DNA from: an uncultured Collinsella sp.
GTDB taxonomy: Bacteria > Actinomycetota > Coriobacteriia > Coriobacteriales > Coriobacteriaceae
NCBI GenBank assembly: GCA_900757265.1
Contig: CAAENW010000224.1
Span: 1-5,573, forward strand
Length of the DNA stretch: 5,573 bases
Direction of reading: 5' to 3'
Positions 1 through 5,573 of this stretch are shown here, piece by piece (the stretch's first letter is position 1; each line of letters opens with the position of its first letter). Below the pieces are notes generated by a model. It did no database searches and was not told where the DNA came from. It saw nothing but the letters and a program-made list of their open reading frames with translations. The translations under genes were made by a program, and so were the position numbers.

Positions 1-1327
1 CGAGCGCGGCGGGCGCGGTGAGGTCGGTGTAGTCGCGCAAAATGGGCAGCGCCATACGGCAGAACTCACCCACCTGCTCGGCGGCAATATGGGCGGGCGT
101 GCGGCACGGCAGCAAGCGCGACAAAAAAGGTGCGGCATGCTGAGCAAATGCAGCGTCGGTACGGCGCGCGCGGCGCGTGTCAACCAAGTAGGCGGCATCG
201 CCCGACGCAAAGCAGTACATATCGGCGGGCAGGCGCAGGTCATAGCTACCACCAGCCGCCGGCGCGATTTTGGCGGCAAGCAGCGGTGGGCGCTTAGCGG
301 ATGCCTCGTCCTCCCCTTGCGGAGACAGCTCAACCGCCACGTCGTAGGTGCGATGCGTCGTCATCCCCCGCGACCAGGCGGGCTCAAAGGAGATGGTCTG
401 GCCGCGCAGCAGGTCCAGCACATATACGATGCTATGCTCGGACAGCGGCAACTGACGCTCGGCAACAAAACCACTGCGGGCAAAGTCGTACGACGCCGAA
501 CGCGAGCTTGTGATGTCATCGAGATAGGCAACTGTCGTCACAACAAGGTTGAGCAGCTTTGTCGATGTTTCGTCAAAGGCCTCAGGTGAATGGACAAACG
601 TGAGCTTCTTGCCATAGGAGATCGTGCCGCCGCGCACGTAGGCATCGGCCATGCCGTCGATGTCCTTGACCACGTAGGAGACCGATCCACAGCGAATGCG
701 GAATTCGAGCGCCCAGCTAAAGCGGTCAGCGAACAGCGGATTGTAGTACGGCACCAACGAGGGCTCCAACGCCGCTTTGGGGGCGTCGGGATCAACGGCA
801 CCGGCAAGTTTACGGCGCATGCTCGCCAGCTCATCCATGCGCGCGTCCGAAAGATCGGAAAGCGCCGCCACAAGGCTCGGGCTCGTGGGGACGGGCGCCG
901 GGAAGGGAAAGTTGGGGTTGACGGCCGGCGCGGCGGACGCGGCACGCGCGGGCTGTTTCGGCTGCGCCGTAAACGTGCGAACCGGCGTGCGCAGCCCCTC
1001 AACAGGCTCAATGCCGCTGGTGTCCAGGTACGCCAGCGCTGTGGCGATGGCGTGCTTGCACATACCGGGATAGCGGTATGCGGCGGGGCAGTCGCAGTCG
1101 TAGTCGATAACCTCGTGCTCGTCCATATCGAGCGCCACGTGCGTCTTGTACAGGTCGCCGCGCGAGCCGCGCACCGAGCCCTCAACCGTCACGTTTTTGG
1201 AGAAGCGCGAGCCGCTGTCCTCAATCGACAGCACGGCGCCGTTGAGCATGAGCGAGCGGCCCTTCATAAAGGTGCCGCTCAACGCCGCCTCTTTGCGAAG
1301 CGCCTGCACAAACGTCCCCTGCGCCAT
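1..1327 (-). CDS. SWIM zinc-finger SNF2-family DNA helicase, N-terminal part (runs off the left edge)
   Basis: This frame is open for 442 codons from ATG at 1327-1325 to the window edge with no stop, so only the N-terminal part is present. Residues 78-92 hold a SWIM zinc finger of the form CxCx9CxH (C78, C80, C90, H92, in the stretch YDCDCPAAYRYPGMCKH). An Ala/Pro-rich linker follows at about 118-150. From about residue 200 the sequence (for example WALEFRIRCG, then YVVKDIDGMADAYV) resembles the SNF2-associated domain that bacterial SWIM-SNF2 proteins carry between the zinc finger and the ATPase. The Walker A and DEAH-type helicase motifs would lie beyond position 1 and are not visible, so the ATPase assignment is inferred from this architecture. 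Such proteins are cytoplasmic DNA-dependent ATPases thought to remodel or translocate on DNA; their exact role is poorly defined. The ATG is chosen because GGAGG lies 7 bases upstream of it, while the adjacent GTG is too close to that site. The gene starts 28 bases after the dnaE stop, suggesting co-transcription. Confidence 0.85.
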   Translation of the reverse strand, partial: MAQGTFVQALRKEAALSGTFMKGRSLMLNGAVLSIEDSGSRFSKNVTVEGSVRGSRGDLYKTHVALDMDEHEVIDYDCDCPAAYRYPGMCKHAIATALAYLDTSGIEPVEGLRTPVRTFTAQPKQPARAASAAPAVNPNFPFPAPVPTSPSLVAALSDLSDARMDELASMRRKLAGAVDPDAPKAALEPSLVPYYNPLFADRFSWALEFRIRCGSVSYVVKDIDGMADAYVRGGTISYGKKLTFVHSPEAFDETSTKLLNLVVTTVAYLDDITSSRSASYDFARSGFVAERQLPLSEHSIVYVLDLLRGQTISFEPAWSRGMTTHRTYDVAVELSPQGEDEASAKRPPLLAAKIAPAAGGSYDLRLPADMYCFASGDAAYLVDTRRARRTDAAFAQHAAPFLSRLLPCRTPAHIAAEQVGEFCRMALPILRDYTDLTAPAAL

Positions 1328-1330
1328 CAC

Positions 1331-1337
1331 TTCCTCC
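1331..1337 (-). promoter_or_regulatory. Ribosome binding site of the SNF2-family gene
   Basis: On the minus strand this reads GGAGGAA, with the GGAGG core followed by 5 more bases plus the ATG at 1327. It is the strongest Shine-Dalgarno match near any start in the window. It decides the start: the GTG directly before the ATG would be only 2 bases from the core. It sits in the 28-base gap after dnaE, where no terminator is seen. Confidence 0.8.
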
Positions 1338-1355
1338 AATCTCACCCGGGGTAGC

Positions 1356-4300
1356 TTAGATCACCGTCACGCGACCCTGGTTACCCACAATGGCCTTGGC
1401 CTCGGCCAGCAGCGGAATCGAGCGCGCGTTGACCTTGGCCGGCACCTCGGCACGTAGCACGCGCCCGTCCACCTGCTCGATAAAGATCTCCACGCGATCG
1501 CCGCCCGGGTTGGCGGTAAGCACCGTGGCAAGACGCGCCATATTGCCCTGGCTAAAGCGGCTGTTGGGCACCATGACCTCAAACACCTTGGGCTTGTTGT
1601 TCTCCTCGTTAAGCTCGAGCGGCACGATCTCCTGCGCGATGATCTGGTCGCCGCGGTCCGAGCGCTCGAGCTTGCCCTTAATGCGCACAAAGGCATCGGA
1701 CAGCTGTGCGCCGGTCTCGGGATCGACCTCGCCGTACAGGTACCCCTCGGCCTCTTTATAGGTCTTGGGGAACACGACGACGGTGGCCTCGCCTTCCATG
1801 TCCTCGAGCTGCACGATGCCCATGGGGTCACCGTTTTTGGTCACGCGCTTGGACACGCTCGAGACCATGCCGGCCCACCACAGCGCCTTGCCCTCGGGAA
1901 TCTCCTGGTTGATGGTGCCGCCCGTAGGATTCTGAACCTCGTAGCCGGTGTCGATCTGCGAGAACGAGAAGTCGCGCGCCTTGGCTAGTGCATACTCAAA
2001 CGGGCGCAGCGGGTGGTCCGAGACATAGATGCCCAGAACTTCCTTCTCCTGGCTCAGCTTAAGGTGGCGGTCCCATTCCTGGCCATCCGGATCGGGCACG
2101 CTCACCTCAAAGCCCGAGCCCTCAACGTCGCCAAACATGTCGAAGAACGACGTCTGGCCGCTCGCGCGATCCTTCTGGCGCTTCACCGCGGCATCGATGA
2201 TGTTCTCGGGGTTGTTCTTATCCACAAAGTGCATCATCTGGCGACGCGGATACCCCGTGGAGTCGAAGGCGCCTGCCTTGATGAGCGATTCGATCACGCG
2301 GCGGTTGGCCTGGCTCGAGTCCACGCGCTCGACAAAGTCGTGCAGCGTCTTAAACGGGCCGCCCGCCTCGCGCTCGGCGATAATCGCCTGCGCCACGCCG
2401 GTGCCCACGCCGCGGATGCCGGCCAGACCAAAGCGCACGCCCTCCTTGGTAGCCGTGAACTCGGTACCGGACTCGTTGACATCTGGCGACAGCACGGGGA
2501 TGCCGTCGTGACGGCATGCCGAGACGTAGTGCACGATCTTGTCGGTCTTGCCCGTATAGGACGTCAGAACGGCCGCCATGTACTCATGCGGATAGTGCGC
2601 CTTGAGCCACGCCGTCTGCATAACCAGGATGGCGTAGCCGGCGGAGTGCGACTTGTTGAAGGCGTAGGACGCGAACTCGAGAACATCGTCCCAAATCTTC
2701 TGGGCGACCTCGCGCGTATAGTTGTTCTTGATGGCGCCGTTCATCCAGTGGTCGTAGGTGGTCTCGTCGGAGCCATCCTCCCAGTGGAGCACCGTCGACG
2801 TGAGCAGCTTGATTTTCTTCTTAGCCACGGGCTTACGGATACGCGAGTCCGATTCGCCCTTGGAGAAGCCGCACATCTCGACGGAGATGAGCATAACCTG
2901 CTCCTGGTAGACCATGGTGCCGTAGGTTTCGCCCAGGATGTCGTCCAGGCGGTCGTCGTAGGAGACCGCCGGCTCCTTGCCGTTCATACGGTTGATGTAG
3001 GACGAAACCATGCCGGCGCCCAGCGGGCCCGGGCGGTACAGGGCGATCAATGCTACGACGTGCTTGTACTCGGTGGGCTTCATGTTCTTGATCGTGGCCG
3101 TCATGCCGGCGGACTCGACCTGGAAGACGCCGGCGGTGTGGCCGGAACCCATGAGCTTAAAGATCTCGGGGTCGTCAAAGGGAATCTCTTCCTCTTTGAT
3201 GTCGATGCCGAAGTTCTTTTTGATGTTTGCCTTGGCCTTGGAGATAACAGTCAGCGTGCGCAGGCCCAAGAAGTCCATCTTGAGCAGGCCCATGTCGGCA
3301 ACGGTATGGCCCTCGTACTGGGTAATCTCGACGCCGCCCTTGGTGTCGAGCTTGGTGGGCACGTGCTCGTTGACGGGGTCGCGGCAGATCAGAACGGCGC
3401 ACGCGTGCACGCCCTCGCCACGGGTGAGGCCCTCGATTGAGAGCGCCGTGTCGATGATGCGGCGGGCGTCGTCATCCTTTTTATATGCCTCGGCAAAATC
3501 GGGGTTAAACAGGTCCTCTTTGCCGGGTTGCTTTTCGAGCACCTGCTTGAGCTTGACCTTGGGGTCGCTCGAGACCATCTTGGACAGACGCTGGCCCATG
3601 TAGACCGGGTAGTCCAGGACGCGAGCGGCGTCGTTGATGGCCTGCTTGGCCTTAATGGTCGAGTAGGTGATGACGTGGGTGACCTTCTCGGGGCCGTAGA
3701 GCTGGCGAACGTGCTCCACGACCTCGAGGCGCCGCTCATCGTCGAAGTCCATATCGATATCGGGCATCTCGGTACGCTGCGGGGACAGGAACCTCTCGAA
3801 CATCAGGCCGTTCTCGAGCGGATCGAACGCGGTGATGTTCATGGCGTAGGCGACGATAGCGCCGGCAGCCGAACCACGGCCGGGGCCGACGCCGATGCCG
3901 TTGTCCTTGGCCCATTGCACGTACTCGGCGACGATCAAAAAGTAGGCGGCAAAGCCCTTGTCGCAAATGACCTTGTATTCGTACTCAAAGCGCTCTTTGA
4001 TGTTGACGCCACCGATCTCGCGCGTGGCCCAGTCGTCGCCGTAGTGCTGGCGCAGGCCCTTCTCGCACTCGCGGCGGAACTGACTCTCGTGCGTCTCGCC
4101 GGGGTCGAGCAACGGGAAGCGCGGCAGGATGATGGAGTCCCAGTCCAGCTCGACGTAGCACTTGTCGGCGATCTCGAGCGTGTTGTCGCAGGCCTCGGGG
4201 CAATACGGGAACATCGCCCGCATCTCCTCCTCGGTCTTCATGTAAAACTCCGAGCCAGTCATGCGCATGCGGTTGGGGTCGTCGACCTTGGCGTTCATGC

Positions 4301-5159
4301 CGATGCACATGATGACGTCCTGCACGGGAGCGTCCTCGCGGCGCAGGTAGTGGAAGTCGTTGGTGGCGATGACCTTGACGCCCACCTGCTTGGCGATGTC
4401 GATGAGCGTGCGGTCCATCTGCTCATCGGTCAGGCCGTTGTCGGTGGTGATGCCGTGTTCCTGGATCTCGATGTAAAAGTCGCCGGGTTCGAAGGTATCG
4501 CGGAAGGTCTCGGCCCACTTGATGGCGCCCTCCATGTCACCGCGGTCGATGTATTTGGGGATGATGCCCGCGATGCAGGCGCTCGTGCAGATCATGCCCT
4601 TGGCGTGGCGGCGCAGGTTGTCGAGCGTCACGCGCGGCTTGTAGTAAAAGCCCTGCACGGCGGCCTCGGAAACCGTCTGCATCAGGTTGACGTAGCCCTC
4701 CTGGTCCTTGGCCAGAAGGATCATGTGGTAGAGCTCGGGCTTGTGGTCGCGGGCAAGGGTCTCGTCCGGCGTAAAGTAGACCTCGCAGCCAAAGATGGGC
4801 TTGATAACCAGGGGCGGCTTGAGCTCGTCGATGTTGCCCCTCTCGTCCCACATGGCCATGTCCTTCACATACTGGGCATGCTCGCGCGGGTTTGCCTCGG
4901 GATCGGGCTCCACCAGCTCGTCGCGGCGGTCCTTTTCCAAGAAGGCCTTGTCGTGGCTCCAGGTTTTGTACTCGGGCGTGTTGTGGTTGACGGCGTCGCA
5001 GGCCAGCGCCAAGTCGGGCACGCCATACATGTAGCCGTGGTCGGTAATGGCCACGGCGGGCATGCCAAGCTCAACGGCACGGTTGACCATATCCTGGATA
5101 CGGGTTGCGCCGTCGAGCATGGAGAAGACAGTGTGATTGTGCAGATGGACGAATGCCAT
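1356..5159 (-). CDS. dnaE: DNA polymerase III subunit alpha (DnaE, replicative polymerase)
   Basis: This is a complete 1267-residue C-family polymerase, the catalytic subunit that extends DNA chains at the replication fork. It is longer than E. coli DnaE (1160 residues). Residues 1 to about 280 form the PHP domain and keep all nine metal ligands by position: H7, H9, D16, H41, E126, H145, C195, D268 and H270. The polymerase core follows, with GPGRGS at 425-430, catalytic PDIDMDF (D467 and D469), the third catalytic Asp D629 in KMDFLGLRTLT, YRPGPLGAGM and FNKSHS at 834-839. A helix-hairpin-helix region (GIRGVG) lies near residue 910. A likely internal clamp-binding motif QTSFFDMFG is at 1002-1010, and an OB fold begins near W1094, followed by a C-terminal domain of about 80 residues. 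ATG 5159 is the first possible start: there is an in-frame TAA at 5204-5202 with no ATG, GTG or TTG between, and GGAG lies 8 bases upstream. No intein is present. The domain order is that of DnaE, not PolC, and the retained clamp motif and PHP set argue against the error-prone DnaE2/ImuC type. Confidence 0.98.
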   Translation of the reverse strand: MAFVHLHNHTVFSMLDGATRIQDMVNRAVELGMPAVAITDHGYMYGVPDLALACDAVNHNTPEYKTWSHDKAFLEKDRRDELVEPDPEANPREHAQYVKDMAMWDERGNIDELKPPLVIKPIFGCEVYFTPDETLARDHKPELYHMILLAKDQEGYVNLMQTVSEAAVQGFYYKPRVTLDNLRRHAKGMICTSACIAGIIPKYIDRGDMEGAIKWAETFRDTFEPGDFYIEIQEHGITTDNGLTDEQMDRTLIDIAKQVGVKVIATNDFHYLRREDAPVQDVIMCIGMNAKVDDPNRMRMTGSEFYMKTEEEMRAMFPYCPEACDNTLEIADKCYVELDWDSIILPRFPLLDPGETHESQFRRECEKGLRQHYGDDWATREIGGVNIKERFEYEYKVICDKGFAAYFLIVAEYVQWAKDNGIGVGPGRGSAAGAIVAYAMNITAFDPLENGLMFERFLSPQRTEMPDIDMDFDDERRLEVVEHVRQLYGPEKVTHVITYSTIKAKQAINDAARVLDYPVYMGQRLSKMVSSDPKVKLKQVLEKQPGKEDLFNPDFAEAYKKDDDARRIIDTALSIEGLTRGEGVHACAVLICRDPVNEHVPTKLDTKGGVEITQYEGHTVADMGLLKMDFLGLRTLTVISKAKANIKKNFGIDIKEEEIPFDDPEIFKLMGSGHTAGVFQVESAGMTATIKNMKPTEYKHVVALIALYRPGPLGAGMVSSYINRMNGKEPAVSYDDRLDDILGETYGTMVYQEQVMLISVEMCGFSKGESDSRIRKPVAKKKIKLLTSTVLHWEDGSDETTYDHWMNGAIKNNYTREVAQKIWDDVLEFASYAFNKSHSAGYAILVMQTAWLKAHYPHEYMAAVLTSYTGKTDKIVHYVSACRHDGIPVLSPDVNESGTEFTATKEGVRFGLAGIRGVGTGVAQAIIAEREAGGPFKTLHDFVERVDSSQANRRVIESLIKAGAFDSTGYPRRQMMHFVDKNNPENIIDAAVKRQKDRASGQTSFFDMFGDVEGSGFEVSVPDPDGQEWDRHLKLSQEKEVLGIYVSDHPLRPFEYALAKARDFSFSQIDTGYEVQNPTGGTINQEIPEGKALWWAGMVSSVSKRVTKNGDPMGIVQLEDMEGEATVVVFPKTYKEAEGYLYGEVDPETGAQLSDAFVRIKGKLERSDRGDQIIAQEIVPLELNEENNKPKVFEVMVPNSRFSQGNMARLATVLTANPGGDRVEIFIEQVDGRVLRAEVPAKVNARSIPLLAEAKAIVGNQGRVTVI

Positions 5160-5167
5160 GTGATGAG

Positions 5168-5171
5168 CTCC
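5168..5171 (-). promoter_or_regulatory. Ribosome binding site of dnaE
   Basis: The minus strand reads GGAG here, 8 bases before the ATG at 5159. It is a modest match but well spaced, and no other start codon exists between this ATG and the upstream in-frame stop. Confidence 0.65.
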
Positions 5172-5198
5172 GATGCGGGTTCGTGTTCTGACTGAACG

Positions 5199-5204
5199 AT
5201 TTTA
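5199..5204 (-). promoter_or_regulatory. Candidate -10 box of a dnaE promoter
   Basis: The minus strand reads TAAAAT, five of six matches to the sigma-70/SigA consensus TATAAT, in an otherwise GC-rich spacer. Transcription would begin near 5192 and give a leader of roughly 33 bases. No good -35 hexamer is found at 16-19 bases; the nearest, TTCGGG at 5224-5229, is poor. The call rests on the -10 alone. Confidence 0.35.
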
Positions 5205-5252
5205 CCCCACGGCGCGGACAGCACCCGAACCTAGCCAAACCAACACGGCTCC

Positions 5253-5331
5253 TATTGAGTTGCGGTGAAATGCGGACTGTTTGGCGGCTTTTTTGGCCAA
5301 AACAGTCCGTATTCCACCGCAAGTTATTGAG
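5253..5331. repeat. 7-base direct repeats TATTGAG flanking the inverted repeat
   Basis: TATTGAG occurs at 5253-5259, directly abutting the left arm of the inverted repeat, and again at 5325-5331, two bases beyond the right arm. This layout resembles a target-site duplication around a small inserted element, but seven matching bases could also be chance, and the two extra bases (GT) on the right make the fit imperfect. Confidence 0.4.
5260..5322. repeat. Long nearly perfect inverted repeat (hairpin element) between the addA-like gene and dnaE
   Basis: The left arm 5260-5285 (starting TTGCGGTGAAATGCGG) pairs with the right arm 5296-5322 (ending CCGTATTCCACCGCAA) around a 10-base centre containing six T. 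The arms differ by two substitutions and one single-base bulge, so a transcript of either strand can fold into a stem of about 26 base pairs with one G-U wobble and one A-C mismatch. On the minus strand it begins 11 bases after the stop of the addA-like gene. It could end or stabilise that transcript, but no U-tract follows the stem, so it is not a standard intrinsic terminator. A dispersed REP- or MITE-like element is an alternative, supported by the flanking direct repeats. Confidence 0.85.
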
Positions 5332-5333
5332 GG

Positions 5334-5573
5334 CTAGAGGCTGTAGGTGACCACCTGAGGCTCGCACGGGTTGGCGGGGTCGACTTGCTCCACGCGGACG
5401 AACTTGACGGTCACGGCCTCAAAGCCCGCCTTGTGCAGAACATCAGCGTAAACGCGCGCCTGCAGGGCGTGCTTCTCCTGCAGCTGTTCCGGCGTCTCGT
5501 CCGGTGTGCCGCCCGTCTTGTAGTCGATGACCAGCGCGCGTGACGAATCCGCCGGGTTCGTCGCCAAAGCATC
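5334..5573 (-). CDS. C-terminal end of a RecB-like (PD-(D/E)XK) nuclease, probably AddA-type helicase-nuclease (partial)
   Basis: This is the last 79 codons of a gene that enters from the right edge and ends with TAG at 5336-5334. The frame is open to position 5573, so its start is outside the window; the TTG at 5567 is an internal Leu codon. The visible part includes ALVIDYKTGG, the D-x-K part of the RecB-family nuclease motif (D17 and K19 of the visible fragment), and QARVY (Q38 and Y42), the QxxxY motif that follows it. A short beta-strand-like tail (VTVKFVRVE) closes the protein. Only one Cys (C70) follows, so the iron-sulfur cluster cysteines typical of AddB C-termini are absent, which favours an AddA/RecB-like subunit. 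Such enzymes unwind and degrade double-strand ends for recombinational repair in the cytoplasm. The helicase part is not visible, so a stand-alone RecB-like nuclease or other UvrD-nuclease fusion remains possible. Confidence 0.8.
   Translation of the reverse strand, partial: DALATNPADSSRALVIDYKTGGTPDETPEQLQEKHALQARVYADVLHKAGFEAVTVKFVRVEQVDPANPCEPQVVTYSL

Noticed and set aside
590..1354. Plus-strand open frame of 254 codons, and a minus-strand frame at 538-1185
   Set aside because: Both overlap the SWIM-SNF2 frame, which has a zinc-finger motif, a strong ribosome binding site and a continuous open frame. The competing translations are Arg/Ala-rich low-complexity sequence without a domain.
2641..2840. 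Possible intein in the polymerase domain, considered because of the extra residues before FNKSHS
   Set aside because: The extra segment is only about ten residues, and no splicing motifs (N-terminal Cys block, C-terminal His-Asn) are present.
2013..3440. Plus-strand open frame of 475 codons opposite dnaE
   Set aside because: Same reason: it is a mirror of the dnaE coding frame, with no domain, no convincing ribosome binding site and no independent support.
3528..5195. Long plus-strand open frame of 555 codons opposite dnaE
   Set aside because: It lies almost entirely antisense to a well-supported dnaE. Its composition, rich in Val, Leu, Gly, Asp and His with no recognisable domain, is what the reverse of a GC-rich codon pattern gives.
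5184..5196. GTTC-N5-GAAC dyad near the predicted dnaE transcription start, considered as a LexA/SOS operator
   Set aside because: Actinobacterial and Firmicute LexA boxes have the form GAAC-N4-GTTC; here the half-sites are in the opposite order and the spacing is 5. A dyad this short is expected by chance.
5233..5250. Small hairpin AGCC-N10-GGCT in the dnaE leader region
   Set aside because: A four-base stem with a 10-base loop is too weak to call a terminator or riboswitch.

Overview
The window looks like a replication and repair segment from a moderately high-GC bacterium, most likely an actinomycetote. The DnaE style (a full set of PHP metal ligands), the GC-rich third codon positions and the gene set suggest a Coriobacteriia relative such as Collinsella or Olsenella. 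That placement is an impression from protein and base composition, not from a database match. All three real genes lie on the minus strand, so the biological order runs from right to left.

Positions 5573 to 5334 hold the last 79 codons of a RecB-like nuclease domain, probably the C-terminus of an AddA-type helicase-nuclease. A 174-base spacer (5160-5333) follows. It contains a long, nearly perfect inverted repeat flanked by 7-base direct repeats, then a plausible -10 box and the ribosome binding site of the next gene. Positions 5159 to 1356 hold a complete dnaE gene for the 1267-residue DNA polymerase III alpha subunit. A 28-base gap with a strong ribosome binding site leads to the 442-codon N-terminal part of a SWIM zinc-finger SNF2-family helicase, which runs off the left edge.

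The three genes fit a common theme: processing of broken DNA ends (AddA-like), chromosomal DNA synthesis (DnaE), and ATP-driven remodelling or translocation on DNA (SNF2). The tight dnaE-snf2 spacing suggests one transcript; the addA-like gene is separated from them by the inverted repeat and a possible dnaE promoter. No RNA genes, CRISPR arrays or complete insertion sequences were seen. The points most worth checking are the hairpin element, the intact PHP metal site with its roughly 60-residue insertion, and an altered conserved motif in the DnaE polymerase domain.
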